Counted from the first letter of the stretch, positions 1 to 11,158 are shown. The stretch: DNA of 64,000 nt from Dokdonella sp. (GCF_017744955.1 NZ_JAGIAG010000001.1:992001-1056000), one strand, 5' to 3'. Notes: a model not told the origin generated them from the letters alone. Made by a program: numbers and translations.

Positions 1-99
1 TTGCAGGAACTCGCCGACGAGTACGGCGTCTCCGCCGAGCGCATCCGCCAGATCGAGGCGAATGCGATGAAGAAGATGCGCGCGCTCTTCGTCGCCTGA
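1..99 (+). CDS. rpoH: RNA polymerase heat-shock sigma factor RpoH, C-terminal end (partial)
   Basis: The first 32 codons read as the very end of sigma-32: the helix-turn-helix of sigma region 4.2 ([18 protein letters not shown]) followed by [12 protein letters not shown] and TGA at 97-99. The match to the enterobacterial RpoH C-terminus is nearly residue for residue. RpoH directs core polymerase to heat-shock promoters, and region 4.2 contacts the -35 element. The gene runs in from the left edge, so start, regulation and upstream partner (often ftsX) cannot be seen. A strong palindrome 58 bases downstream closes the transcription unit. Confidence 0.93.
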   Translation: MQELADEYGVSAERIRQIEANAMKKMRALFVA

Positions 100-157
100 G
101 GCCCACGGGGTTCGCAAGGGCCGCTGGCCTGCCGAACTCCTGGATCTTTGTACTTTT

Positions 158-197
158 GGACACGGAAACGGCCCCGATCGGGGCCGTTTCCGTGTCC
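158..197. terminator. Perfect palindrome, likely intrinsic terminator of rpoH
   Basis: Bases 158-175 and 180-197 are perfect reverse complements (18 bp arms) around the self-complementary GATC at 176-179. The inner part, AACGGCCCC-GATC-GGGGCCGTT, has the A-stem-T layout of a bidirectional intrinsic terminator. No longer T tract follows outside the stem. Its place just after rpoH supports termination. Confidence 0.75.
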
Positions 198-404
198 GGT
201 TGTCTGCTTCCAGGCAACCCGACCGCGCCCTCGCGGGACTCATGATCAACGGCCGTTCACCCAAATGGCCGTTTATACCGCCGCGCTGCGTCTATGAGTC
301 TCGACCGCTGCGGCGGTTTGCGGGAGGGGTTGCCTGGCGTTCTCTCGATCGTTCGACTCCCCACGGGCGGGCGAGAGCTCCGAAGCATCAGGCGTCCCGA
401 GAAA

Positions 405-438
405 GGCCGCCTCCGGCACGAGCGAGCCGGAGGCGGCC
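405..438. terminator. 13-bp GC-rich hairpin upstream of the CadC-like gene
   Basis: GGCCGCCTCCGGC (405-417) pairs perfectly with 426-438 around an 8-base loop. Read on the minus strand the stem is followed by TTTCTC, so it could terminate leftward transcription, or it could be a leader hairpin 40 bases before the start at 478. There is no convincing leftward gene here, so its role is open. Confidence 0.4.
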
Positions 439-477
439 CGACTCGCCAGTGCGCGAGGCGCGCGCTAACCTCGCCGG

Positions 478-2916
478 ATGACCGGTGAGGTTTACGAATT
501 CGCAGCGTTCCGCTTCAACCCGTCCACGCGCGAGCTGTGGCGCGGCGACCAGCGCGTCGAGCTGCCCCGACGCACGTTCGAATGCATCGAGCATCTGATC
601 GCGCACCGCGATCGCGCGGTCGGTCGCGACGAACTGGTCGAGGCGATCTTCGGCCGCTCGAACGTATCGGATGCGCAGCTCGGCCAGGTCGTCCTGCGCG
701 CGCGCCGCGCACTCGACGACGACGGCAATGCGCAACGCACGATCCGCACCGTCGCCGGCTACGGCTATCGCTGGGTGGCCGACGTGCGCGTCGCCGCGGC
801 GGCACCGGAATCCGCTGCCGAGACGATGCCGGCGGTCGAGCCGCCGGAACCGACGCCGGCGGCAGTCACGATCGCGGAAGCGCCGGCGCACTTGCCGCCG
901 CCGTCGTCATCGCGGCCCCGACCGCGTCGCCGGCGGGTGCTCGCCGTCGCATCCGCCGTCGTGCTGCTGGCGACCGTCGCGGTGTCGCTGACGTGGCTGG
1001 CACGCCGCGCGCCGCCCGCCGATTCTCCGTCGCCGACCGCGCAACCCTTGCAGGCCGACAGCGTGGTCGTGCTGCCGCTGCAGGTCGACGGCCTGCGCGA
1101 CGACGCCTGGGTACGGCTCGGCGCGATGGACCTGGTCGCCGAACGCCTGCGCCAGGCGGGTTTTCGCGCGCCGACCAGCGAAAGCGTGCTGGCGCTGCTG
1201 AAATCGGAGCCGGAATCGAGCGCCGAGCCGCCGAACCTGCGCGCGACGACCGGAGCGCACCTGATCGTGCGCGGCAGCGCGAAGCGCGGCGCATCCGGCT
1301 GGCAGATCGAACTCGCCGCCGCACCCGAGCACGGCATCGCCGTGCCGGTGCGCTTCACCGGACGCGATGCGATGCAGGCGACGCGGGGCGCCGCCGACCT
1401 GCTGCTCGCCGCGCTCGGCCGCAACATGCCGTCGGAGAGCGAACGCGACCGGAGCCTGGATGAAACCCTGCAGCGCGCGCGTGCGGCGATGCTGGCGAAC
1501 GAACTCGACACCGCACGCGAAATCCTCACGGCATCGCCGGACCTCGCCGCTTCGTCGGCGCAGCTCGCTTATCGGCTCGCCCTGGTCGACTTCCGCGCCG
1601 GCCAACTCGATCGCGCCGAGGCCAGCCTCGATCAGATCCTGCGGCAGCCCGAAGCCGAACACGACGCCCACTTCCGTGCGCAGGTATTGACCGCACGCGG
1701 CGCGGTGCACGCGCGCCGCGGCGAGTTCGCCGACGGCGGGCGCGACTACGACGCGGCGGTCGCCTTGCTGACGCCGGAGAAAGATCCGCTCGAACTCGGC
1801 CAGGCCTTGATGGGGCGCGCCAACAGTCGCGTACCGGAACGTCGTTACGACGAGGCGCTGGCCGACTACGGCGCCGCGCGCACCGACCTGGAGCGCGCCG
1901 GCGATCCGCTCGGCATCGCGCGCGTCGACGCCAACCTCGGTCTGCTCGAACTGTTCCGCAGCCGTCCGGCCGCGGCGCTCGGCTACCTGCTGCCGGCGTC
2001 CGATCGGTTCCAGTCGTTCGGCGCCCTGCACGAACTGCTGGTCAGCCTGACCGGCATCGTGCAGGCGCAGCTCGCGATGCTGCAGCGGAACGAGGCGGCG
2101 GCCAGCGTCGAGCGCGGTTGGGCGCTGCGCGAGCGCGTCACGGATCCCGATCAGCGCGTCGATCTCTTGTTGAATCAGGTCGAGGTGCAGACCGGCAACG
2201 GCCGCCTGCGCGAGGCCGCCGCGGCCCTGGCGCAGGCGCGTGCGAGCACGACCTCGGGCAACCGCGTGCTGCAGGCCCGCTTGCGCGCGCTCGGCGCGAA
2301 TCTCGCCGCGGCGCAGGGCGACTGGCACGAAGCGGCCGACGAAGCCGCCGCGGCGCTGACCGACTGGCCGCCGAGCGGCGCCGACGAGCAGCGCAGCGGG
2401 GTGGTGCTGGTTCGCCAGCGCGCCTTGCTCGCCCTCGGCGACAAGGCGAGAGCGGAAACCCTGCTCGACCGCCGCCGCGATCCGCCGGAGCAGCCGCTCG
2501 ACAGCGCCGGCGTCGTCACCGAAGCCCTGGCGATGGCGGAGTGGGAGCAGCAGGCCGGCGATGCCGCCCGCGCGCGGCGCTGGTTCCGCTTCGCCGCCGT
2601 CAGCGCGGATCGTCGCGGCGTGCCGGCGGAAATCGTGCTGGTCGCCGAAGCCTGGGCGCCGGTCCTGCTCGCGGCCGGCGACCGTGAGCAGGCCGCCGTG
2701 GTGATCGGCCGCGTCGCGCCCTGGGCCACGCGCGATTTCGATTGCGCCTTGCTGCAGCTGCGCCTGTTCCACGCCTTGAACCAACGCGAACCCTGGTTCA
2801 ACGCCCTGCGCCAGGCGCAGGCCCTGGCCGGCGAGAGGACGATTCCGGCCGCGCTGCTGGAGCCGCGCACGCTCGACGCGAACAGCCCCTTGCGCCTGAG
2901 CGATCGCGCGCGCTGA
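478..2916 (+). CDS. CadC-like membrane-bound transcriptional regulator with TPR-like periplasmic region
   Basis: An 812-residue protein. Residues 5-102 form an OmpR/PhoB-type winged helix, ending in the family signature TVAGYGYRW. A Pro/Ala-rich linker (about 105-150) leads to one membrane segment at about 154-174 (VLAVASAVVLLATVAVSLTWL) preceded by Arg residues, placing the DNA-binding domain in the cytoplasm. The remainder, about 620 residues, is Ala/Leu/Arg-rich helical sequence resembling degenerate TPR repeats, as in CadC/ToxR-like one-component sensors. There is no receiver domain, so DNA binding is presumably set by the periplasmic part directly. Signal and targets are unknown. It stands alone, separated from rpoH by two hairpins. 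ATG is chosen because the conserved winged-helix begins a few residues after it. Confidence 0.82.
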   Translation: MTGEVYEFAAFRFNPSTRELWRGDQRVELPRRTFECIEHLIAHRDRAVGRDELVEAIFGRSNVSDAQLGQVVLRARRALDDDGNAQRTIRTVAGYGYRWVADVRVAAAAPESAAETMPAVEPPEPTPAAVTIAEAPAHLPPPSSSRPRPRRRRVLAVASAVVLLATVAVSLTWLARRAPPADSPSPTAQPLQADSVVVLPLQVDGLRDDAWVRLGAMDLVAERLRQAGFRAPTSESVLALLKSEPESSAEPPNLRATTGAHLIVRGSAKRGASGWQIELAAAPEHGIAVPVRFTGRDAMQATRGAADLLLAALGRNMPSESERDRSLDETLQRARAAMLANELDTAREILTASPDLAASSAQLAYRLALVDFRAGQLDRAEASLDQILRQPEAEHDAHFRAQVLTARGAVHARRGEFADGGRDYDAAVALLTPEKDPLELGQALMGRANSRVPERRYDEALADYGAARTDLERAGDPLGIARVDANLGLLELFRSRPAAALGYLLPASDRFQSFGALHELLVSLTGIVQAQLAMLQRNEAAASVERGWALRERVTDPDQRVDLLLNQVEVQTGNGRLREAAAALAQARASTTSGNRVLQARLRALGANLAAAQGDWHEAADEAAAALTDWPPSGADEQRSGVVLVRQRALLALGDKARAETLLDRRRDPPEQPLDSAGVVTEALAMAEWEQQAGDAARARRWFRFAAVSADRRGVPAEIVLVAEAWAPVLLAAGDREQAAVVIGRVAPWATRDFDCALLQLRLFHALNQREPWFNALRQAQALAGERTIPAALLEPRTLDANSPLRLSDRAR

Positions 2917-3098
2917 GCGACGGTCGGCTTCCGCCATCCGTCTGCAACGTCACAGGAGCCGCTTTCTCGTGTCGTTGTCACGCCGTTGGAATGCTCTTGG
3001 AGTGACCGGCACGGGACGCCTGCGCAGACTCGATCCCAGACGAGGCGGCCGCTCGCGCGGCTGCCGTCGCGTCATCGTCCGTCTGCAGGAGTCCCCCG

Positions 3099-5444
3099 AT
3101 GAGAACACGTGGTCCCCGTTGGTCCCGGCTGATGAAGTTTCCCGCCGGGAGCGCCGCTGCGCTGGCGCTGATTCCTTTCCTGTTCGGCAGCGTCCCGGCG
3201 CAGGCCGGCGCCGCGGCGCCGGATTTCGCCCCGGCGGCGATGCACCTGCCGAACTGCTGTTTCGCGGTGTCGCTGACCGCCGCCGATCTCAACGGTGACG
3301 GCGCACCGGATCTGATCACCGGCAACATGATGAGCGGCGACTTCTCGGTGCTGCTCAGCGACGGCGCCGGCGGCTATGCCGAACCCGTGTCGACCCCGAT
3401 CACGAACGAGCCGGCGCGCACGGTGAAGACAGCGATCGCCGATCTGAACGGCGACGGCAAGCTCGATCTGGTCGTCGCCGGCTATCACGAGACCGAAATT
3501 CGCGTCTACCCGGGCGACGGCGCCGGCGGCTTCGGCGACCCGACCCTGCTCGACGTCGGCAGCGGCATCTGGCCGACCGCGCTGGCGCTGGCCGACATCG
3601 ACGGCGACGGCCGCCTCGACATCGTGACGGCGAACGGCGAGAGCGCCACCGTCGCGGTGCTGGTCGGCGACGGCGCCGGCGGTTTCGCCGCGGCGGTGAA
3701 TTCGCCGAGCGGCGCCTGGGCGACCGGGATCGCGATCGCCGACTTCGACGGCGACGGTCATCTCGACGTCGCCACTGCCAACGCCGGCACCCGCGACGCC
3801 TCGATCCTGTTCGGCGACGGCAGCGGCCAGTTCGCGACGCCGCAGGCGGTGTCGATCGGCCCCGAGTCGGAGCCGAACGCGATCACGGTCGCCGACGTCG
3901 ACGGCGACGGCAAGCCGGATCTGCTCGTCGCCAGTTCGGCCACCGGCGGACAGGACTTCCCGCCGCCCGAGTTGCCGGGAACGGTCTCGCTGCTGATCAA
4001 CGACGGCAGCGGCGGCTTCGCGCCGGCGCAGGTGCTGTCGGCCGGCTCCGGCGACGGGCGCGCGCACGACGTCGCGTTCGCCGACGTCACCGGCGACGGC
4101 AAGCCCGACATCCTCCTGGCGCGGCCGAACGCGAATGCCGTGTCGATCCTCGCCGGCGACGGCGCCGGCGGCTTCGCCCCGGCGACGAACCGGCGCGTCG
4201 CGCAGGGACCGTACGCGCTCCTCGTCGTCGACGTCACCGGCGACGGCAGCGACGACGTTCTCGCCGCGAACGCCGTGTCGCCGAGCCTTTCGATCCTGCC
4301 GACCGACGGCGCCGGCGGCATCGGCTTCTCCGCCAACTTCGATTCGGGCGAATTTCCGCACGCAGTCGCCGCCGGCGATCTGAACCACGACGGCCACCCC
4401 GACATCGTCAGCGCGAACGCGTTCGGCGACGACGTCTCGGTCCTGCTCGGCGACGGCAGCGGCGGCTTCGCGGAGGCGGTGCACTATCCGACCGGCTCCT
4501 CGCCGACCGGCGTCGCGCTCGGCGACGTCAACGGCGACGGTCACCTCGACATCGTCAGCGCCAACTTCGGCGCGAGCAGCGTTTCGGTCCTGCTCGGCAA
4601 CGGCGACGGCAGCTTCGCCGCGGCGGCGACCTTCGGCGTCGGCGGCAGTTGGGAGAGCCCGTACGCAGTCGCGCTCGGCGACGCCAACGGCGACGGCAAG
4701 CTGGATATCGCGACCGCCAACACCAACATCTCCAACGAAAGCCTTTCCTTCCTCGCCGGCAACGGCGACGGCAGCTTCGCCACCGGCGTCGTGCTGCGTG
4801 CCGGCGAAGCAGGCGCGTTGCGCGATCCGCGCGGCATCGCGTTCGCCGACGTGACCGGCGACGGCAAGGCCGACATCGTGTCCGCCAACTCGTACTCCAG
4901 CGACGTGTCGATCCTCGCCGGCGACGGCGCCGGCGGCTTCGCCGATGCGGTGCACTTCGCCACCGACCTCGGGCCGGTCGGCGTCGAGGCGCGCGACGTG
5001 GACGGCGACGGCAAGATCGACCTGGTCACACTGAACACGACGGCGCAGAGCATCTCCGTGCTGCGCGGCGACGGCAGCGGCAACTACGCCAAGGCGCGCA
5101 ACTATCCGATCTACCCGGAGCAGTCGATCCAGGACTACATGCCGTGGCCGTGGGCGATGACGATGGCCGACGTCAACGGCGACGGCAAGCCCGACGTGGT
5201 CACCGCCAACACGCAGAACGACACCGTCTCGGTGCTGCTCAACGACGGCAGAGGCGGCTACGACAACTACGCCTGGTTCGACACCGGCGCGTTGCCGGGC
5301 GGCGTCGCGGTCGCCGACTTCGACGGCGACGGCAAGCCGGACATCGTCAGCTCGAACCGCGAGAACAAGAACGTGTCGGTGCTGTTCAACCGCGGCGAGT
5401 TCAGCGACAGCCTCTTCGCCGACGGCTTCGACGCGGCGCTCTGA
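3099..5444 (+). CDS. Secreted FG-GAP/VCBS repeat protein with 14 calcium-type loops
   Basis: A 781-residue exported protein. AGGAG lies about 7 bases before the ATG at 3099; a second Met 11 codons on would also leave a signal peptide (hydrophobic AAALALIPFLFG, cleavage near VPAQA-GA). The mature part carries fourteen loops of the form D-x-[NDT]-x-D-G-x-x-D (for example DLNGDGAPD, DVTGDGKPD, DFDGDGKPD), the first at about residue 63 and the last at about 740, spaced about 49-63 residues. These are FG-GAP/integrin-alpha-type propeller repeats that bind calcium. The protein ends SLFADGFDAAL, a tail also seen on the beta-helix protein at 41219-43282. Likely surface-located or secreted; ligand unknown. 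Confidence 0.88.
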   Translation: MRTRGPRWSRLMKFPAGSAAALALIPFLFGSVPAQAGAAAPDFAPAAMHLPNCCFAVSLTAADLNGDGAPDLITGNMMSGDFSVLLSDGAGGYAEPVSTPITNEPARTVKTAIADLNGDGKLDLVVAGYHETEIRVYPGDGAGGFGDPTLLDVGSGIWPTALALADIDGDGRLDIVTANGESATVAVLVGDGAGGFAAAVNSPSGAWATGIAIADFDGDGHLDVATANAGTRDASILFGDGSGQFATPQAVSIGPESEPNAITVADVDGDGKPDLLVASSATGGQDFPPPELPGTVSLLINDGSGGFAPAQVLSAGSGDGRAHDVAFADVTGDGKPDILLARPNANAVSILAGDGAGGFAPATNRRVAQGPYALLVVDVTGDGSDDVLAANAVSPSLSILPTDGAGGIGFSANFDSGEFPHAVAAGDLNHDGHPDIVSANAFGDDVSVLLGDGSGGFAEAVHYPTGSSPTGVALGDVNGDGHLDIVSANFGASSVSVLLGNGDGSFAAAATFGVGGSWESPYAVALGDANGDGKLDIATANTNISNESLSFLAGNGDGSFATGVVLRAGEAGALRDPRGIAFADVTGDGKADIVSANSYSSDVSILAGDGAGGFADAVHFATDLGPVGVEARDVDGDGKIDLVTLNTTAQSISVLRGDGSGNYAKARNYPIYPEQSIQDYMPWPWAMTMADVNGDGKPDVVTANTQNDTVSVLLNDGRGGYDNYAWFDTGALPGGVAVADFDGDGKPDIVSSNRENKNVSVLFNRGEFSDSLFADGFDAAL

Positions 5445-5468
5445 GGCGGGGGGATTCGCAAAAGCGTT

Positions 5469-5553
5469 TCTCGCAGAGACGCAGAGACGCAGAGGGAAAA
5501 AAGAAAGAGTGTGCTTCCGCTCTTTCCCTCCGCGTCTCTGCGCCTCTGCGAGA
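5469..5553. repeat. Large inverted repeat (GCAGAGACGCAGAG type) between convergent genes
   Basis: Left arm 5469-5499 begins TCTCGCAGAGACGCAGAG; the right arm 5523-5553 is its reverse complement with about two mismatches in 31 bases. The arms form a long stem in the 141-base gap between the FG-GAP gene and priA, which converge, so it can serve both as terminator. GCAGAGACGCAGAG-type intergenic repeats occur in many unrelated bacterial genomes. Confidence 0.8.
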
Positions 5554-5585
5554 GTTCGCTTCCTCGAACACCTTCGATCAGTCGA

Positions 5586-7763
<2,178 letters not shown>

Positions 7764-8185
7764 GGCGGAAGGCGGGGGCGAAACCGCGTCGTGGCGAGTG
7801 TAGCTTCGGCTCGGAAAGTCGCCGGGACAGCTTGCAGGCGGTTTCTCATGAAACCTTCAGAAAGAGGACTTAACTGGATGCCCTGTCGAAGGTTTTTCGC
7901 TTATCCACAGCGAATGTGGATAAGTCTGTGGACGAGTGCCCCGCGGCGGGGTCGAGAGGCCCACTGTGGAGCCGCGGGAGTCGGGTTGGCGAATCTTTAA
8001 TCAATCTGTAATGCACGAGCAAATTCAATGGCTTGCATTGTTACAGCGGCTGTCATACGCGCTCGCGGAGCCCCTTGGCGGGTGTCGGCGTCGACGCGGG
8101 CGTCCCTGTGCACAACCGCTTGACACGGGGGTGGTCGCTCGTTCCGCCAGCGTTGGTGCGGTGTTGCGGTCGGAGCGGGCCGGAT
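7764..8185. other. Gene-free 422-base region with DnaA boxes and an AT-rich patch
   Basis: No convincing gene is seen between priA and the DUF3667 gene. It holds two consensus DnaA boxes in inverted orientation (7901-7909 and 7915-7923), more CTGTGGA-type sites (about 7926 and 7963), a weak GTGCACAAC site near 8109, and an unusually AT-rich stretch from about 7985 to 8060. It must also contain the priA promoter. See findings. Confidence 0.6.
7901..7923. promoter_or_regulatory. Inverted pair of consensus DnaA boxes
   Basis: TTATCCACA at 7901-7909 on the plus strand and its exact reverse complement TGTGGATAA at 7915-7923 are separated by five bases. TTATCCACA is the consensus high-affinity DnaA site. 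They lie about 140 bases upstream of the priA start codon. Confidence 0.7.
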
Positions 8186-9367
8186 TCAGGCCAGGGTCAG
8201 CGTCGCGACGAGGGCGCCGGCGAGGCCGAAGCAGAGCAGGATCAGGTACGCGACGCCGATCAGGCTGTACTTGAACGTGGTCATGAACCAGCCTTGCTTG
8301 TAGACCTTCTTCTGCATCAGGAACAGGTAGATCGGCAGCCAGATCCAGACCGCCGCCTCGATCAGCGAGACCAGGGCGCGCAGGCCGCCGTCGCCGGCCG
8401 CGCTCTTCAGCATGCTGAGCAGGGCGATCAGCAGCAGGGACAGGAAAATGAAGGCGTGGCTATGGAGGGCCACCATCAGGTGCTCCATGTACAGGCGCCG
8501 CTTGAAGATGTAGACGATCTTCAGCAGCACCGCGAACAGCGGCATCAGCACGAACAGGGTCTGCGGCAGCACCGAGAAGATGCCGGCGATCAGGTGGCGC
8601 GGATCCTGCCGCGCGGCCTTGATGTTGTCGCGGGCGCGCACCGCCATCTCGTTCAGCTTGGCATTGGCGAAGGCCGGCAGCCAGGTGATGCGGATGGGGT
8701 TGGCGACCGGGTCCCAAGGGGAGCCGTCGAAGTTGAGGTCGTCGCCGTCCGCGTTCGGGTCCGGCGGCGGCGGTTCGCCCTTCGCCTCGGCCTGCTGCTT
8801 GCGTTGCAGCCAGGCGCGGCGCTTGTCGGCCTGCTGGCGCAGGTTGGCCATCACCCGATCGAGTTCGGCGGCGTCGTCGGCCGGGATCTGGGGCAGCTTG
8901 CGCGCGTCCTCCAGGCGGCTCATCGCCTCCTTGAGATGCTTGTCGAGTTCGGGTTCGGTCATCGACTGCTCGATGCTGCCGCGCCCGGCGGCGACCTTGA
9001 GCAGGTCGAACTTCGCGTCGTTGAGGTTCAGCGCGAACTGGATCGCGAAGAACGAGATCACGCAGAGGAAGAAGAACAGCCGGAACGGCGTCACGTAGCG
9101 CGTGCGGCGGCCGACGAAGTACTCGTTGGTCAGGTAGCCGGGGCGGAAGTACAGCGGCAGGATGCTGCGGAAGATGCGCGAATCGACGTTGAAGATCGTG
9201 TCGGCGACGTCGGACATGACGCTGGCCAGATGGCGCACCATGCCCTTCTCGGGCTGGCCGCAGGCGTAGCAGAACGGGCCGTACATCGGCGCGCCGCAGT
9301 TGGCGCAGGGCTTGTGCTCTTCCGCCGCGACGGGGGCGATCGGTGCGGCGGCGGTTTCGCTGTTCAT
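8186..9367 (-). CDS. DUF3667 zinc-ribbon membrane protein
   Basis: A 393-residue protein of the DUF3667 family. An N-terminal zinc ribbon has cysteines at 21, 24, 33 and 36 (CANC and CYAC), followed by the family block FNVDSRIFRSILPLYFRPGY and LTNEYFVGRRTRYV. A membrane helix follows at about 95-115, then a charged Lys/Asp/Pro-rich region of about 130 residues, and four hydrophobic helices in the last 150 residues (for example FIFLSLLLIALLSML). Function is not established for the family. It is divergent from the MATE exporter gene, sharing a 217-base promoter region. Not obviously part of an operon. Confidence 0.85.
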   Translation of the reverse strand: MNSETAAAPIAPVAAEEHKPCANCGAPMYGPFCYACGQPEKGMVRHLASVMSDVADTIFNVDSRIFRSILPLYFRPGYLTNEYFVGRRTRYVTPFRLFFFLCVISFFAIQFALNLNDAKFDLLKVAAGRGSIEQSMTEPELDKHLKEAMSRLEDARKLPQIPADDAAELDRVMANLRQQADKRRAWLQRKQQAEAKGEPPPPDPNADGDDLNFDGSPWDPVANPIRITWLPAFANAKLNEMAVRARDNIKAARQDPRHLIAGIFSVLPQTLFVLMPLFAVLLKIVYIFKRRLYMEHLMVALHSHAFIFLSLLLIALLSMLKSAAGDGGLRALVSLIEAAVWIWLPIYLFLMQKKVYKQGWFMTTFKYSLIGVAYLILLCFGLAGALVATLTLA

Positions 9368-9584
9368 GCCGGTACGTTCACTCCACGCGAAAGCTCAATG
9401 CCGCGCGCGAGGCGAGGCTTCCGATACAATCCATCTCTTGCGAACGCGGCTCCCGTCCCGATCTCGCGAGCGGCGCCGCGCGCGCCACCCGCATCGGCCT
9501 GTTCCCGTGCGCGTCGCCGCCACCGCGCGTACGCCGATCGACCCGTGGTTCCAGTCATCGCCCGAACGCGCTCAGGATTTGCGC

Positions 9585-10967
9585 ATGAGTTCCATTCTAC
9601 ATCGCCAGCCGTCGCGCCTCGCGCGCGAGCTGAAGGAAACCGCCGTGCTCGCCGCGCCGCTGGTGCTGAGCCAGCTGATGGCGGTCGGCATGAACGCGAT
9701 CGACGCGATGCTCGCCGGCCATCACAGCGCGGTCACGCTCGGCGCGGTCGCGGTCGGTGCCGGCATCTGGTCGATCGCGGTGGTGGTCGCGATCGGCGTG
9801 ACGATGGCGGTGCCGCCCTCGGTGGCGCAGCTGTTCGGCGCCGGCCGATACGCCGAGGTGGGGGCGGTGTTCCGCCAGGCGCTGTGGCTGGCGCTGGCGC
9901 TCGGCCTGCTGTGCTGGATCGGCGTGCGTTCGAGCGGCCCGCTGGTGAGCCTGATCGGCGTCGATCCGCACCTGCTCGGCGAAGTCGACCGCTTCCTGCG
10001 CGGCGTCTCCTGGGGCGCGCCGGCGATCGCGGCGTTCTTCACCTTGCGCGGCATGAGCGCGGGCGTGGGCATCACGCGGCCGACGATGTACTTCAGCCTG
10101 ATGTCGCTGCTCCTGCTCGGGCCGATCGCCTACGTGCTGCTGCACGGCAAGTTCGGCTTTCCGGAAATGGGCGCGGGCGGCATCGGCCTGGCCACCGCGA
10201 TCGTGCTGTGGCTGGAGACGCTCGCGTTCGGCGCGTACATGGTCCTGCATCGCGACTATGCGCCGTACGAATTGTTCGCGCGCTTCGAGCGCCCGAACCT
10301 GCGCGCGATCGGCGAGCTCCTGCACATCGGCGTGCCGATGGGCGTGACCGTCTTCATGGAGGCGAGCCTGTTCATCGCGACCACGCTGGCGATGGGCACG
10401 CTCGGCACCGACACGGTGGCCAGCCATCAGGTGGCGCTGAACGTTTCCGCGCTGTTCTTCATGATCCCGCTCGGCATCGCGATGGCGACCACGGTGCGCA
10501 TCGGCCACGCGGTCGGTCGCGGCGATCCGGCCGGCCTGCGCGCGGCCGGCGGTGCCGGCTTCGCGCTGGCGCTGGCGACGCAGATGCTGTCCGGCAGCAT
10601 CATGGCCCTGCTGCCGGCGACGATCGCCGGCTGGTACTCCAACGATGCGGCGGTGATCGCGCTGGCCGCGCAGCTCCTGCTGCTGGCGGCCGTGTTCCAG
10701 TTCTCCGACGGCATCCAGGTGGTCGCCAACGGCGCGCTGCGCGGCCTCAAGGACACGCGCCTGCCGATGCTGATCACCACCTTCGCGTACTGGGGCGTCG
10801 GCATGCCGGTCGGCTGGTGGCTGGCGTTCCCGCACGGTCTGGGTGCGCGCGGCATGTGGGTGGGACTGATCGCTGGACTCAGCGTGGCGGCGATCCTGCT
10901 CAGCTGGCGCTTCTGGAAGCTCGCGCGACGGCCGCTGGCGGCGTCGCCCGTCGAGGCCGCCGCATGA
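9585..10967 (+). CDS. MATE family multidrug/Na+ exporter (NorM-like)
   Basis: A 460-residue inner-membrane transporter with about twelve hydrophobic helices and the MATE signatures near the N-terminus (AAPLVLSQLMAVGMNAIDAMLAGH) and at the start of the second half (IGVPMGVTVFMEASLF). MATE carriers expel cationic drugs or metabolites in exchange for Na+ or H+. The frame stays open upstream to 9300, but that stretch overlaps the divergent DUF3667 gene; the ATG at 9585 gives the family N-terminus and has AGGA eight bases upstream. A TACAAT -10-like hexamer lies at 9425-9430. A T-rich terminator follows at about 11083-11109. Substrate cannot be predicted. Confidence 0.9.
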   Translation: MSSILHRQPSRLARELKETAVLAAPLVLSQLMAVGMNAIDAMLAGHHSAVTLGAVAVGAGIWSIAVVVAIGVTMAVPPSVAQLFGAGRYAEVGAVFRQALWLALALGLLCWIGVRSSGPLVSLIGVDPHLLGEVDRFLRGVSWGAPAIAAFFTLRGMSAGVGITRPTMYFSLMSLLLLGPIAYVLLHGKFGFPEMGAGGIGLATAIVLWLETLAFGAYMVLHRDYAPYELFARFERPNLRAIGELLHIGVPMGVTVFMEASLFIATTLAMGTLGTDTVASHQVALNVSALFFMIPLGIAMATTVRIGHAVGRGDPAGLRAAGGAGFALALATQMLSGSIMALLPATIAGWYSNDAAVIALAAQLLLLAAVFQFSDGIQVVANGALRGLKDTRLPMLITTFAYWGVGMPVGWWLAFPHGLGARGMWVGLIAGLSVAAILLSWRFWKLARRPLAASPVEAAA

Positions 10968-11082
10968 CTTGCGCGGCATGCTGCGCGGCACGATATCGGT
11001 TAGGCTGATTCCATCGGCATAGGCGCAAGGACGTGCCGGCGCAGCGGACACGCCAGTGACCGAGGCGAGAGAAAAAGGTGGG

Positions 11083-11109
11083 CGCGGCTCGGCCGCGGCC
11101 GTTTTTTTT
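11083..11109 (+). terminator. Intrinsic terminator between the MATE gene and sppA
   Basis: CGCGGC (11083-11088) pairs with GCCGCG (11092-11097) and is followed by an uninterrupted run of eight T (11102-11109). It lies 116 bases after the MATE gene and 50 bases before the sppA start, so it may alternatively act as an attenuator in an sppA leader. Confidence 0.7.
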
Positions 11110-11158
11110 GCGAACCGCGGCAGGACGCCCGGTTTCCCAAAGCACAGAGAGCGATGCG

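Noticed and set aside
907..2937. Minus-strand open frame opposite the CadC-like gene
   Set aside because: Shadow of a real coding frame; no start signal and no family motif.
3280..5345. DNA tandem repeats or CRISPR-like array
   Set aside because: The recurring GGCGACGGC strings encode the calcium loops of FG-GAP repeats in one continuous frame; spacing and sequence vary as protein repeats do.
7764..8185. Chromosomal replication origin
   Set aside because: DnaA boxes and AT-rich DNA are present, but dnaA, dnaN, rpmH or mnmG are not nearby, and only two boxes are perfect. Kept as a finding about DnaA sites, not called as oriC.
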